From NCBI RefSeq assembly GCF_052324685.1, contig NW_027506893.1:1078501-1142500 (forward strand): a DNA stretch of 64,000 bases, given 5' to 3'. The DNA comes from Brachyhypopomus gauderio. Taxonomy: Eukaryota; Chordata; Actinopteri; Gymnotiformes; Hypopomidae. The translations under genes and the position numbers were made by a program. Shown here piece by piece: positions 1 through 13,038 of this stretch. Under the pieces are notes generated by a model. The model had not been told where the DNA came from. It saw only the letters and a program-made list of their open reading frames with translations, and ran no database searches. The first letter of the stretch is position 1. Each line of letters begins with the position of its first letter.

Positions 1-3000
1 ATCCAACCACACACCAAATGGGAGCTGTTTATGCAAATGCTTATGCAAATGAAGGTTATTTTAGGTGAGTTCCTAGTGAGAGATGGAAGTCAAAATGTTT
101 GGATTAAATTTAGCACTGGTGCCTTTGTGCCATCAGAGAAGATACAACACTGGACAGGGCTCTGTAAAAATCTCTATTAATACCCAGAATAAAAGTCTCA
201 TAAGATGAAATACTCCCATCCAAAAAAAAAGGAAATACACACTCTGCAGAATTCTCAATTTACCTTTGGCTAGCATTGTAGCATTGTGACTCAGGGTGTG
301 TGTGAACATGTTTGCGTGTATACACTCAGGAAGAAAGGATAAAAAGAAAGGATAAAACATGTTTTTTTAAGGATCTCATTGGCTACACGTAGCGTGTCCT
401 TGCTCTTTAAAATCAGCCAGAGAATGGGTGACTCACTGGAGTGTACCTCTTGGGTACTTGTCTACATAAACAAGGCAAACCAAAATCATGGACATCTTTT
501 GGGTTTTTATCTTTATTAATTGCGCATTTTTGGTATATTTTGGCCCACTGTATCATACGTTATTTCAGTCACTTATATTTGTAAATAGACAACACATAAC
601 AGCTGAAATTTCTGCAATGATTATGAATGAACTTCTTGTTACATTTTGCCTACATGTTTGACAGCAAGATTCAAACGTGTTTTCACATTCACATGTAAAA
701 ACCCAAACGGTGCTGTTAACATTTTCTTCAGGAATATGTCTGAATAATGAATTAAATTAGATCTGGGGTGACTTTATATCATATGACAATGATATTTTCT
801 AGCCCTGGGTGAAGTTGTGGTCTTGGTCCACTATTAATCTTTGAGACAGAGATTTAAACCAACACAGAAACCTCACAGGTCCTTGGAGATCGGCAGTGTC
901 AAGGTTTGCTTTAACTAGGCTCTGCAGTTGCGAAGGGTTTTTGGCAACATGCAAAAAATAAACATGATAGTATTAATGTTTTGTTAGTATCGGTAACAAC
1001 TGCTAACTCATTTTAGCCATTTGGTTATAGCTCAAGATTTATAGGAACATTTGATTAACCTGGATTTATATCAACAGTAAAAGCTGTAAAATACAACCAT
1101 TGTTATCTGAAATCTAATAACATCACATTCATCTCTTCAGAGGTGGCAGCTTTATTCCCACTGCATTGTAATTATCCACTCAGTGGTGAAGAGAAACCAA
1201 CTCCTGACACGTCCACCATTTGACATGTTTGTGTCACCATTTACTGAGATGAAGGAGGTGCGTTTCAAAATGATCAATTCAGGCTCGGGTTCTGCGCTTG
1301 TCTACACATGTCAGAATTTCATATATTCAAATAAATAGTCCGCTGCATTTGATCATTTTTATCTATGATTGCCTCAGAACAGCTGGTTAAAAAGACTTCA
1401 GATCTCATTGTCCGAGGCCACTGAAGTGTGAGGCTCTCTTTAATTTGTGATATTCTAATGGGCTTTTCTGGTTCTGGTTCAGATGTGAGCTCAATACATC
1501 TGGAGGACACGTTTGACCTTGCGGACCAACAGATTAGTCTGCGTTCTTTAATAAATGCTAATACTCTTATTTTATGCGCTCGTTAAAGACTTCTCACATT
1601 CTAGTGTCAGGATATAAAGCCACTTGTTATTCTCCAGATAAGTTCATATACATCTAAAGTCCACTGTTTCTATTATTAAGCCTCAGTTATAATCAGATAT
1701 ATCATATATACTTTATCGTCAGTTGTAGCAGTTGTCACTGGTCTAAAACTGGTCAGCTTTAAATTAATGTCCAAATCAGTCTGCACACGAGGCTAAAATG
1801 AGCCTTATATCACCCCGTAACAGTAACCTCCAAACAATGGCTGAATCACCATGCGACATGGTACCACAAAATACTAATCCATTCAGATTTGCATAAAGGA
1901 TCCACCTTATGTATGACATTCAACAGAGTATCCAAAATGCAACCAAGTCGTTTGCTCTCACATGCTCGAGAGACAGCAGCACAGTGATTTGTGGCATGTA
2001 CCGTATTGTATGTGGTTTGGGATGTGGCTAATCTGTGTTAGTCCTGGTGCTCCATGCTGCAAACGTAATACCTTCCCAGGGTGCACCAGAGGTCCCTCGT
2101 CAGCTGTGCAGCCAGCAAAGCCGAAACATTGAAGGCTGAAGAGAAAGGAGCTTAAGATGTGGGAGGAGCTTAGGTGCCAGGGGTGGGAGGAGCCAAAGTA
2201 TTAGCAATCCATTTTGTGCCAGTGTTCAGGAGAATTCCAACACTCCAAGGTTCAAGAAGGTACCGGTGTCCCGAAAGATAAAATATTCCAAAAGTCCTAG
2301 ATCGCTGGAGGATATTGCATGCTAGACAGTACAGGGATCCCCCTGTAGTTTGTTCTGACCATGCCCTTAGCTGCCCTAGGGAGCAAACTGGTTCCATCTC
2401 TCTTGTGCCTTCTTCAACATCACTTTCTCAGTGTCTTTCTACATAGTGTCTGCAAGGAAGCTCCCTGCTCCTTGTGTGATGCTCCACCAGCTTCCATCTC
2501 ATGCTTCCTGGATCTCCCGCCTCCTCTCCGGTTCCTCCGACCTGTGCGGGTCCAGCCTTTCTGGGCTCCAGTAGCCCTATCGCTGGGCCTGAGCCAGTGT
2601 CCATATGCCAGTGCTGGGATATTTGTGGTGAGTCATCTCCTCACTGGCTGCTGTGCCTCATCCCTGCCCTGGCTCCCAGCACCATCCCGGCCATTTATTT
2701 TGTCTCCAGCCCTGGACAGGATTATCTTCCCCGTCCCTCTCCCTGGCCTGCAGCTGTTTGTGTGCCTGGAGAGCCCCTGGGAGACTCCACATCGCTTGTT
2801 TCTGTTTCTGATTAGTCATTGGGTGTTCTGTCGCTGTCTTGGCAGTTCCTGCTCATTATCACTTACCCCTGTGTCTCGTTACAGAGTGTTGTGGAATCCA
2901 GGAGACACGCGCGTTTTTACGGAGGGTGCGCCACAGCCCTCGAGACGCAGCGCGCAAGGTCGAGTGTGTGGATTAAATGGAACAAACTCCACTCAAGACT

Positions 3001-3300
3001 CTTTGTTTTAAAAAAAATCAATTTAATATGTGCTCGTCGTTTTTGAGGAAGCGTCAGAAATGAAAAAGATAAGAACGTTTGATGTTCGTGAACATGTGAA
3101 ACAAAGACAGAGAGGCAAGCGCAGCACAAGGAACAAACGAAATGTAACCAAATATCGTAAAGCAACAACGCGCTGCGCTGTGTATTCTTCTACACCACCT
3201 CGCTGCTCTTCAGCCCTCATACCTACACACCTGACAGAAACAGGCCTCTCACTTCACCTCGCCTTGGCCAGTAATCTTGTCCCCCCCCTCTTCCCTGCAG
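1..3300. other. Gene-poor flank; no gene recognised
   Basis: AT-rich sequence without a recognisable protein-coding exon up to about 2.3 kb. From about 2360 to 3010 the composition turns GC/CT-rich and is open for about 216 codons on the plus strand, but the translation is low in sequence information (Pro, Leu, Ser, Cys rich) and matches no family I know. It could be part of an old retroelement or simply compositional. I see no RNA gene here. Confidence 0.5.
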
Positions 3301-3347
3301 AGCTCTGGGAACGAGTCACTCAGAAGAATCAGAGTCCGTCTCTCCAG
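3301..3347 (+). other. Orphan exon-like segment with consensus splice sites
   Basis: A 47-nt segment is preceded by a long C/T tract ending in CTGCAG and followed by CAG|GTAAGA, so both splice signals are near consensus on the plus strand. It is open in one frame (ELWERVTQKNQSPSLQ) but too short to assign to a family. It could be an exon of a long noncoding RNA, an untranslated exon of a distant gene, or chance. No partner exon was identified nearby. Confidence 0.3.
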
Positions 3348-6300
3348 GTAAGATGTTGAGTTTAGCTCAGTTGATTGTAGAAGGTACATGTTTTTTTATG
3401 CATAGTGTGATGTAAGTGATTACGCTACAAGGTCAGAGTGTCGATGGAGACTGGAGGTAGAACCTTGAATGGGTAAAGAGGAGAAACAAACACTCTAACA
3501 CACACACGCAGTTACATGCTGCACCTGAAGCAAAGGGAAAAAATGGATTATGAACAGAAGGGAGTTCTCTTCAAAACGATCCTAACAACACCCTAGACTC
3601 ACACACCCCAGACGCGGTCAGTCTTTGGTGGTGATTACACCCTTGTCACCCATTCCACTGGTGATCACTTCCATGGTCCACCTGCCAGTTTGAAAAAAAA
3701 AAAAAAAAAGATTTCATATTACAAAAAAAAAATCATATTGTAGAGTAAAGTCCACTTTGATTTTGACTGTCAGCATAACAACCCCCTTAACACAGGACCC
3801 TATATCTACCACCCAATGAATAGCAACCTGGTCCCTGTCTGTAAAAGCATTCACACCTCCATTTCTTAAGTGTGCATTTTGTAATAGAGAAGTAACCACA
3901 GAGCCCTTTCCCCCAACACTTTTGTTCACCTGACATAGTGCACTAAGCCACAGTCAATTTCCCAGCAGGTGCTACTTACTGTGAATAACTGACTGTGAAT
4001 GACTGTGAATAACATCCACTGATACCTCCGTCGCCTGCCTCCAGAGAGTATAACAAACGTATCGGTGCCAGGTACTACCAAATCCCATATGTAAAAGAAC
4101 TGCCAATAAAGAGGTATGACTAGCCCTGTCGACAGCCTTCTCCTGTTTCAGGCTGTGAAGACCCAGAGGAAATGAATGCAGTTTGGCCATGGCCATAAAA
4201 ACCTGGAACAGAGCCAGATTGTACTGTACCCCCCCCCCCCCCCCCCCCCCCCCCGAGACCCCTTGTGTCAAAACCTTGGTCAGATGTTCAAAGTCTAAGC
4301 CAGAGTCAAAACCAGAACTTAACATCAAACCCTAATGCAAAACACAGAATCTCTTTTCCTTCAGCCACAAAATGGTCTCTTACTGCCTCACTAGCCATGT
4401 TTACCCTTTCTATGCCCTCTACTGTATATTACTGCCTACCTTTTCCATTTTCATCCTATTCGTCTCCATCCCACACCCCTCACATACAATGGCCCCACCC
4501 TCTTCTGCCAATGACTGTGTGCTCATTGGCTGCAGAGTCTTCATACAGTCAAGCTCGGGTGCAGTGGGAGACCGGGGTCATTTAAACAGGACACGGTCAA
4601 CTTCCATGAACTTCATTCTCTCCCCTACCTCCAACTCCAACTATGCGTAAGCCTAAAATGATCACATGTGAAAATTAAAAAAAAAAACACGTGGGAACAA
4701 TTGCCCTCAGGCTCAAAGAAATCCGATGTGAAAACCTCGCAGGACTGTCAGACACAAATAACTTATACACAAATGAGATGCAGCCCTGGAAGATCTCCCA
4801 GCATGCCTGGCAGAACCTGGATCTGCGCCTGCCTCTTGTTACGCATAGACTTTTTACACCAGTCCGACTGTCTCTCCTGGGTCCAAACAGGGTTCCATTA
4901 GTGTAACAGAAACAAAAGCAGTCCCTGTCAGCCCTTGTATTCTGGTCGTTGGGGGTTCTCCACCCGCTGCGTCCACGCTTGGCTCAAAACTCTCGAGGGG
5001 GATTGGTGAAACCGACCCCGTTGGGAGGAAACGGGCAGTACATGTGTGGATTTCCCTAAAAACACAACACAGCCTGGGCAACCTACACGCGACATGGCAG
5101 TGCTGACCCACACAACCTCTTGCATTGCCCAGATCTTGCTGAGCCCGAGGTCTCCAGCAGTGCTCTGGGCGCTGCAGACGTTCTCAGTGTAGCCTCATTG
5201 TGAATCTGCCCAGAGGATGGCGAAGACTTCTAGAAATGACAACGGCGGTCTTCAGGTGGAGCCTGAAACATCTCTGGGCTGTCCAGATACTACAGTGATT
5301 CCTGAGCTTCGTTTCTGCCCAACAACAGGATCAGTAACACGACACGATGGGTGTTTATCTGACCAATGGGAAGGCAGACATAGACGTAAATGGTATGATT
5401 GTGAGGTCATAATACAGTCATCATAACCATCCAATGACTGCACATGTTCAAAAAGTACATTCAATAAGTACAATCTAATACTTACAAGGATATCCAATAC
5501 ATAGAAGTATATCTATTACATACAGATACATACAATACTTGCAAGTATATTCAATAATCCAATAGCACCAGAAATCCACTATGCTAAGCAAATCAAAATT
5601 GTGAAGAGTGAAGATGTTGTTGGGAAAATTTCAGACCACCCAGTCCCAGTCTTCTCCACCCCAGCAGACACCTCTCTCCGTAGGTCGAACATAACGACAA
5701 ATATTAAATGATGAATGATAAATCACCAGCCAACCTGCCCAAGGTCTCTCACTTTTTGGCATCTGACAAGAACAGATCCAATACTTGAGCTTAATCAAGA
5801 GGCCATAATTCAGCACTTTATGAGTAACCCATCCACAGAAGCTAGGGCAAACAAATAATGCCTGAGGTTAATCACAGTCACACATTGATCCCTGTCACAT
5901 CAGTCCAGGAGAGTTCAAACAGGGTGAACCTGCATCTTGACCTAAATACAGGGCTGTGGCCCTAAACTGGCTGACCAAGCACTTTTCTAAGGATTCATCT
6001 TTCTATTGATGAACAGCAGAGAAATGTGCAAATCTATAAGAGCAAAAAAGAGCTACTTAATATTCCTCATTCACAGATCCTTTGAAAAGTAAAAGATTTA
6101 AACAGGAATGAAAAAGACCATGAGCTATAACTACAGGTAGCCTAGCCTCCTTATGTGAACTGCAGCGGTATCTGCAGGCTGGGAGTCCGTTCGCCGCACA
6201 GATGACGACGATTGTGAGGTTTTGAAAGTGTGGCTCAGTGCAGCTGTGGTGGACCTGTGTAATGCCTGCAACACCTGCTGAGGGTTCTGTGCTACTGCGC

Positions 6301-8325
6301 AGTGGATGTTGAGCTGTGCACCGATTGCCTGAATCCCAAGTTGACAATACAGGATGCTTTCATGTGAACAAGTTACCCAAGAAATATTTTCCTTATAGGA
6401 CAATAAAAAAGTGTATATATGTACCTGCACTTAGGATAAAAGAAATGCAAGGGTCTGCATATTGCGTGTAAAATTACTTTAAACTTGTAATGGATCTACA
6501 TATGTTGTCAGTCATCTCCTTTGTGTTTCTGCAAAGTCTTATTAGACTAATTACCTTCACGTGTTAGCCGAGTTCCTTGTTATCATGTTTCTTTGCCTCG
6601 TTTGCAAGCTTCAATCTGTATTGCTCACCCAGGATTGTTCTGTGTGCCAGCGTTTTGAACCCTGCAGCATGTGGGGACACTTAATAGAAAAGCCCCTAAA
6701 ACATACCACCCTCATGACACTAAAGGAGACGTGTTGTCATGTGAGTGACGTATGACTTTTATCCACGTTTGACGGCAAAAAGATGACAAAAAATATCACA
6801 AATGATCTCGTTTCACTTTAGCTAAAACTAATGTTTATTCTTCCTCCTAAAAGTTCTCAGGACCAGTTCCTGTCAGAAATGTTTCTGATCTCTTTCCTGA
6901 CGTTTGATCAGTGTACAGCGATATGATCACGGTAATTATTGTTGACACACACGGGAAAAGACTGAAGTCAAATATTTTTTTGTGGCACAGAACCAAAGGT
7001 TTCCAGCACACACCAGTTAAAACAAATGCAACAATGGAAAGCAACAGTGCATGAATTAGATTAAAAGTAGAGTTGTCAGATTAGTCAGAATCTTCTTTGT
7101 TCTGCGTTTCAGATGAAAAGCCAGAGGCGAGTGCTTACAACAGTAAATCATCTCTTAATATTAGCGCTTCGTGTGGATATTGTGAGGAGAGGTGGAATGG
7201 CGTGGTGGCGAGAGTTGAGTAAGACAGAAATATACATCTGTTGGGATACAATTAAATTACTTTTTCACAGAGTACCAAGACAGCTAAACTACCAGATTAT
7301 GTGCAGATGCTGTGCACTTTAAATTCATGTTAATTTACACTAGGATGTCAGGATTTCCTCAGTGAAAAAAAAAACAACAACTATAAAACAACTTGTGCTT
7401 TGCAGAAAGAAAATACGATTTTGCCCAGTCTCATATTTTTTTATTACAGAAAACTTGAAAGTTGTGTTCTTTTATAAAAAACGTGATGAATGTTCCTCTG
7501 TGTTGCGGGTCTCTGTGCTGTAGGCTGTAACGTTTAGAAGTTCCCCGGTGAGGCATAATCTATTGCCAGCGCAGGATTTAGTTTGGGCCTCACAGCCCCA
7601 AGTCCAGCCATGTGACAACTGTTAATGACTCTGTTACAAATAGCTAACTGGAACTATACAGCAACGGGTTCAACAAAACATACAGTACATTCCTCTATGC
7701 TCTTGTATGGACAGAATTTATAGTTTTCATTAGAGTTTCAAGCCTCAAACTTCTGAGAGATTTCAGTGAGTCTAATGTTAAGCTATGACACAATCACTAC
7801 CTAATAAGTGTCTAGGGAAATTGAAATGTACATTTATAAGCCATTCTAAATCAAAACCACCTTATTTCACCAAGTACTGCATGTTTAACATACAAGATTT
7901 TGTTTTGGTGAGTGCACACATGTATTATGTGTAATATACTAAACAGACCAGAGAAATCCACAAGAAATGTTCAAATATACATACAGAAACATACAAATAT
8001 TCAAGAGGGGAAAAAAGTGAATTTGAAAACAGATTGACTTACAGTGATGGGAGCAGGGTTTGTCACTGCAGAAGAGTCACGGTCAGTGGGGAGTTAGTCC
8101 CCCCCCACCCCCCCCACCCCCCACCCCCCCCTTGGCTCATTATCAGTGTGTGTCTTCCGTATTGCAGTGTGTCGGCCAGCAAGCGCAAGGAAGCCTCATC
8201 TGTGAGCTTGTCTCTCAACAAGGCCAACGCCGCCCAGGGCTTTCTCTATGAAGCTTGTGAGATGTAAATTCAGCAGCCACAATCCCCCATGTTGATTGCA
8301 CAATCATTTAGTGCCTCATATGTTT
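3348..8325. other. Gene-poor region; homopolymers only
   Basis: No supported gene. Contains an A tract at about 3693-3709, a 26-base C tract at 4229-4254, and a C-rich stretch with scattered A near 8101-8130. A segment at about 8177-8267 follows an acceptor-like CCGTATTGCAG and is open to a TAA at 8265 (SASKRKEASSVSLSLNKANA and onward), but no family was recognised and no donor or upstream exon is evident. Confidence 0.45.
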
Positions 8326-8333
8326 GGCTAGGT

Positions 8334-9117
8334 CAGTGGTTCCCAAAGTGGGGGGCGCGCCCCCTAGGTGGGGCGCGGAGCTATTGCAGGGGGGGCGCGG
8401 AGCTTGAAAGTAAAACGTGCACATGTGTCAATATTAGGGATGCACCGATTCCGATATTAATATCTGAAAAAATTCTAGATCGGGTATCGGTGACAATGTG
8501 ACCGATCCATAAAAACAGATCTATTCAGTCTAGTTCTATGCTTATATTGCTTGCTTTTCGGAGTTAGTTCAACCTTAATACTCGTGCTGGTGGTATTCCA
8601 CTTAGTCCGTTTATTTGCTGGTTGACCAAAATAAACCTGGGCTCCAGCAATACTTCACTGTTCATGCATGAACTGGTGAGTTGTCCAAATCTCATTTAAT
8701 GCGTTACTTACAGAAATGAAATAAAGAGCAGTGGTCTGACTCGGCAGAAAGCTAAAAAAACAACAATATTCCATACGCGCACGCAACTCGCTCCCTTAAA
8801 GAGACAGTACACATATTTCTGGCCGTTACATGCTTTGTGCTCTGCGTGATGTCTACGCTTGCAAACTAGCCGCATATGTATTGCTGTTTCTCTTATTTCA
8901 TCTCCTTATTTATTTTAAATTATATTTAGAATTCTTGAACCATTTAAAAGGTTTCTTGCAGTTTATTTTTTTCATGTTTGACCAAAGTTGTGAACCTATT
9001 GTTTTTGTAAGTTTTCAACACATCCCTAGTCAATATGGGGGGGGGGGTGTAGGGGGGGCGCAAAAATATTCTCATCTACTAAAGGGGGGCACGGCAGAAA
9101 AAGTTTGGGAACCACTG
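8334..9117. mobile_element. Non-autonomous hAT-type transposon (outer of a nested pair)
   Basis: The ends are perfect 14-bp inverted repeats CAGTGGTTCCCAAA (8334-8347, and its complement ending at 9117), followed on both sides by G/C-rich GGGGGGCGCG-like sequence. An exact 8-bp direct duplication GGCTAGGT flanks it at 8326-8333 and 9118-9125, as expected for hAT insertions. Without the inner insertion the element is only about 182 bp, so it is a MITE-sized derivative with no coding capacity. Family assignment rests on TIR and duplication length, not on a transposase. Confidence 0.88.
8435..9028. mobile_element. hAT-type element nested inside the 8334-9117 element
   Basis: The termini are TAGGGATG (8435-8442) and its complement CATCCCTA (9021-9028), flanked by an exact 8-bp duplication GTCAATAT at 8427-8434 and 9029-9036. 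The left end continues CACCGATTCCGATA, a pattern I associate with abundant fish hAT-like elements. It is 594 bp with no transposase reading frame. It inserted after the outer element, because its target duplication lies within that element. Confidence 0.85.
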
Positions 9118-9125
9118 GGCTAGGT

Positions 9126-12100
9126 CATACATTTACCAGAGCATTTTAAATATTTTACACCTGTTTTGTAAAGTTTACGGTTCGCTGGTCTTCTTGTGGC
9201 AGCTGTGTACAAGTAATTGCTGCCTCTTCTCATGTTTAGATTTCATACTGCAATTTGGTGTTTTGAAAAGACATTAACTTGCACATACCAATAATTTTCC
9301 TTCTTTACTAAAATTAGAATGCACTTTAAATAGAAATCTACAGCTTCACTCGCAACCTTTGAACATTTTTTTTCTTGCTTTCTTTCTATTTATTCTATAT
9401 ATTCTATATATTCATCAGGACAGTCATGTCATCAGGACAGTGCTCCTTCACCATGACACTGCTGTGTGAGGATATTCTAGACATAGGAGCAAAACGTCTA
9501 ATCCCTGGGCGAGAAAACTGGAAGCTTTTCTGTTTGCTTCTTTACGCATGACCAGGGTTAAACTGGGCCAGAGAACTCAGGAGCCGCTGGTTTAAAGCAG
9601 AGTTCTCCAAAAAGATGAGCCCCAGAAACCCCGCTTTACGTAACCTGCAACTCGAGCCGAGCTCTCTAATTTGATAGAAATGTAAATCGTTTCTAATACA
9701 ACCTTCATGAAATCCATTTAACTATCTGATGTGATAAACCACGCTGACAGACAGGCCCCGCGACGCTGCACCAGGACCTCCCGCCCCCCCCCCCACTGCA
9801 ACACCACCCCTTCCAGCATTCCAGTGGGGGGTTTTTGTTTTTTTTGTCTTGGTGCTACATGGTTCTTTGATTCTGTGAAACTGCACATCCTCCTCTCTTT
9901 GTTCTGCCAATTTTCTTTTGTGAACAATTGTTTTAATTTAGTTGAATTACACCAATAACAGATGCAATGCTTCAAATAAAGACAGGAAGGTGAATAAATG
10001 CAATTAATGTATTAATTAAAACAAAAAATTAAATGGTCCTATATCAATGTATAGAACACACAGACCGAAATTTGAAAATGGTTATCCAGCTGCTTGTCTC
10101 GTTTACTTTAATGGTAAGTATTCCTACACCGCTCTGATGTCCTGGGCTCAAGACCACATATGCAAGCTGCTGAGAGCTGCATGGATATAACATCTGATAA
10201 GTGAGGACCCATACACACCTACACATTTTACGTAGGGTGTTTCAGTCTGTAGCTAATCATTTTTAGCTTCTGTGAAAGTAGAAAGACGTAGAAGAGATTC
10301 CTCTGCCAGGATCTGAATTTTTTTTTTTATCTGGTGTTAAAACAATGTTCTTATCCACCAAAGATTGAATGCCTCCACCAAGCTGTGTCGAAACCCCTCC
10401 CACTGCAAATGTGCAGGAAGCACAATTTGAGAGCACAGTCGGTAAAGATTAACATGTTTCAAGGGTTCAAATAAGCCTGCGTAATGTCTTCTGATTAATC
10501 ATTTGGTAATTTGGGTCTTTTGACAGCCTAGCAATCATTTTTCATCAAACAATCATGCATAAAGATTAATGTCTTTTACTCCATATGGACACCAACTAGA
10601 GTGAAAGGTAATTTAAGTTGTTCTGTCAGTTTTCAGTCTCTGCTTTTTTCAAGGTCTTCCAACCTGCCACATAAAGGCATGGAAGAATTGAAGTAGATTA
10701 GGTTACTATCATTTTTAAGTAGACTAGATAATTGCCATTTTTAAATAGACTGGATCATTGCCATTTTAAAATAGACTGGATTATTGCCAATTTTAAAGTA
10801 GACTGAAATATTACTATTTTAAGTAGATTGGATCATTGCCATTTTTTTAAATAGACTGGATTATTGCCAATTCTAAAGCATTTGGTTACATAGGTGGCTA
10901 GCATGTTTACACAGCTAGATAAAACTGATCTAGTTCAATCCAGTACACCTTCATATAGCAGGAATGTTTGGTGTGAATATACTCTTATTCAGATTTATAA
11001 GCGGCTTGTCATTTACGTTTTTTGCCAACTGGCTGTTCCTAAGGGCATTCACCATCTAGCAAATTCAGCAGGTCAAATTTGCATAACACACCCTCAGTTC
11101 AACAGAGTTGGAGCTCAGATATAAGACGCACGGCTCCCCCTCCTCTTAAATCCCGACCCCTGGGCATGGCCAAGTTCTCTGTTCCTCTTCACTCCAGATG
11201 CACCAGCTGTTAGCTGATGCATCTCCTGGCTCAGGTCCAGAACAGTCATCCTTCGTTTCATGAGCCCTCCAACTGAGATCTTTTGAGATTGGTCAGTTTA
11301 ATAAATTTTGAATGGATGGCAGAATTGAGCATTTCTGAGTTTTTTAAAACCCTCAGTCCTTTCCTGCTTCAAATTATGTTCGCGTCAAATAATTTCTGCT
11401 CAGGCAGCGCAATAGGCGCTAACGTTTGTGTTTCATAGTTCATCCGCGTTTCAAAGAGGCTCATTATTTTGTTAACTGGGCCACATCGATAAATGCCTCA
11501 ATTTTGTTTTTACAACAACTCGGTTGTGTATTAGCCAGGCAGCTCAAAGCGTTCCGTCACGGCACACTGACTGGTGGTGATTTTGTATATCTAGTTCTTA
11601 TTGTGTCAATGGATCTTGCAGTGGCGCTTTGAGGCACACTGAGACTTGCTACTGGGAAGCAAAGTGTCTGCCAAGTCACCTCTGCTGGTCCCAATCCCCA
11701 CGTGTTTTCCACCTTTCTCGTTGCCTTCAGCTTGTAGATGTCACAACTTGCTAAGCAAAACAAATGGAACATATGGGGCCTGCCAAAACGCTTTGTTACA
11801 CATAAACGTAGCGTCGGTAGTATGACCATGAAAACAACACCGTATGTTACTCTATAATAACCTAAAAAAAACAACCCAGATCCAAAAACCGCATTTGGAT
11901 AATGACAAGAAGAATTTGTACAGCTCAGTTTTCTGAATTACACTTCAGCACATTAGATTCCCATCTGTCCATGTGTGTGCAATGTATTTAGGATCCAGTA
12001 GATCACAGTTAAGACAAACTTAACCTGGGTTCAATCAGTTAGAATACGGTTGGCATTAGGAAGGAATGACAAGGTGTTTTACATTCAAACAACACTTTGA

Positions 12101-12408
12101 AGGGAGTTGCAGTCTTGTCTGTCCATCTAAATGTGCCTCAGTAGAACAGGACTGGGTCCTATTTAGTGTTTGTCCTGACACAGGTCAAACTGTCTCCTTG
12201 TCTCTGGGTTTTCTGGGACTGAAAAGAGACTCCAGGCTGCAGTGGCTTCTCCTGATAACGTCTTCGTCGTCTTCTTCCTCAGGGGGGCGGAGGCACTCTC
12301 AAGCAACAGTACACACAGAAATTGTCTTTTTACCCTGAACTCTTCTGTGGCTGCTTATACCCAGGAGTCTTATTCAGTTTAGAGTGTCTGCAGCCGGCCT
12401 GAGAGGCA
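9126..12408. other. Gene-poor region with a short 26-bp-like repeat
   Basis: No coding exon recognised. A C tract lies at about 9785-9795. At 10690-10880 about seven diverged copies of a roughly 26-bp unit built around TAGACTGGATCATTGCCATT occur in tandem. The rest shows no structure I can name. Confidence 0.5.
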
Positions 12409-13038
12409 GAGAAAGGGGAGGGGCTGTGTTGAGAAGAAAGGGGAGGGGCTGTGTTGAGAAGAAAGGGGAGGGGCTGTGTTGAGGGGAAAGGGGAGGGGCT
12501 GTGTCGAAGAGAAAGGGGAATAGCTGTGTCGAGGATAAAGGGGAGGGGCTGTGTCGAAGAGAAAGGGGAGGGGCTGTGTCGAGGAGAAAGGGGAGGGGCT
12601 GTGTTGAGGGGAAAGGGGAGGGGCTGTGTCGAGGAGAAAGGGGAGTGGCTGTGTCGAGGAGAGAAAGGGGAGGGGCTGTGTCGAAGAGAAAGGGGAGTGG
12701 CTGTGTCGAGGAGAAAGGGGAGGGGCTGTGTCGAAGAGAAAGGGGAGTAGCTGTGTTGAGGAGAAAGGGGAGGGGCTGTGTCGAGGAGAGAAAGGGGAGG
12801 GGCTGTGTCGAAGAGAAAGGGGAGTGGCTGTGTCGAGGAGAAAGGGTAGGGGCTGTGTTGAAGAGAAAGGGGAGGGGCTGTGTCGAGGAGAAAGGGGAGG
12901 AGCTGTGTCGAGGAGAAAGGGGAGGGGCTGTGTTGAGGGGAAAGGGGAGGGGCTGTGTCGAGGAGAAAGGGGAGGAGCTGTGTCGAGGAGAAAGGGGAGG
13001 GGCTGTGTTGAGGGGAAAGGGGAGGGGCTGTGTCGAGG
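12409..13038. repeat. 25-bp minisatellite, about 25 copies
   Basis: Tandem copies of a purine-rich 25-bp unit, GAGGAGAAAGGGGAGGGGCT followed by GTGTC, with a few GAGA-expanded units (for example 12657-12665 and 12784-12792). Because 25 is not a multiple of three and the unit has few stop codons, all plus frames and one minus frame are open for 150-240 codons. These are artefacts of the repeat, not genes. Confidence 0.95.

Noticed and set aside
2361..3011. 216-codon plus-strand frame in GC-rich sequence, possibly an LTR remnant
   Set aside because: No LTR pair, primer-binding site or retroviral-type domain was found; the composition alone explains the open frame.
6131..6430. 99-codon minus-strand frame with non-repetitive composition
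   Set aside because: It looks protein-like in places (QALHRSTTAALSHTF) but I recognise no family, splice structure or conserved motif.
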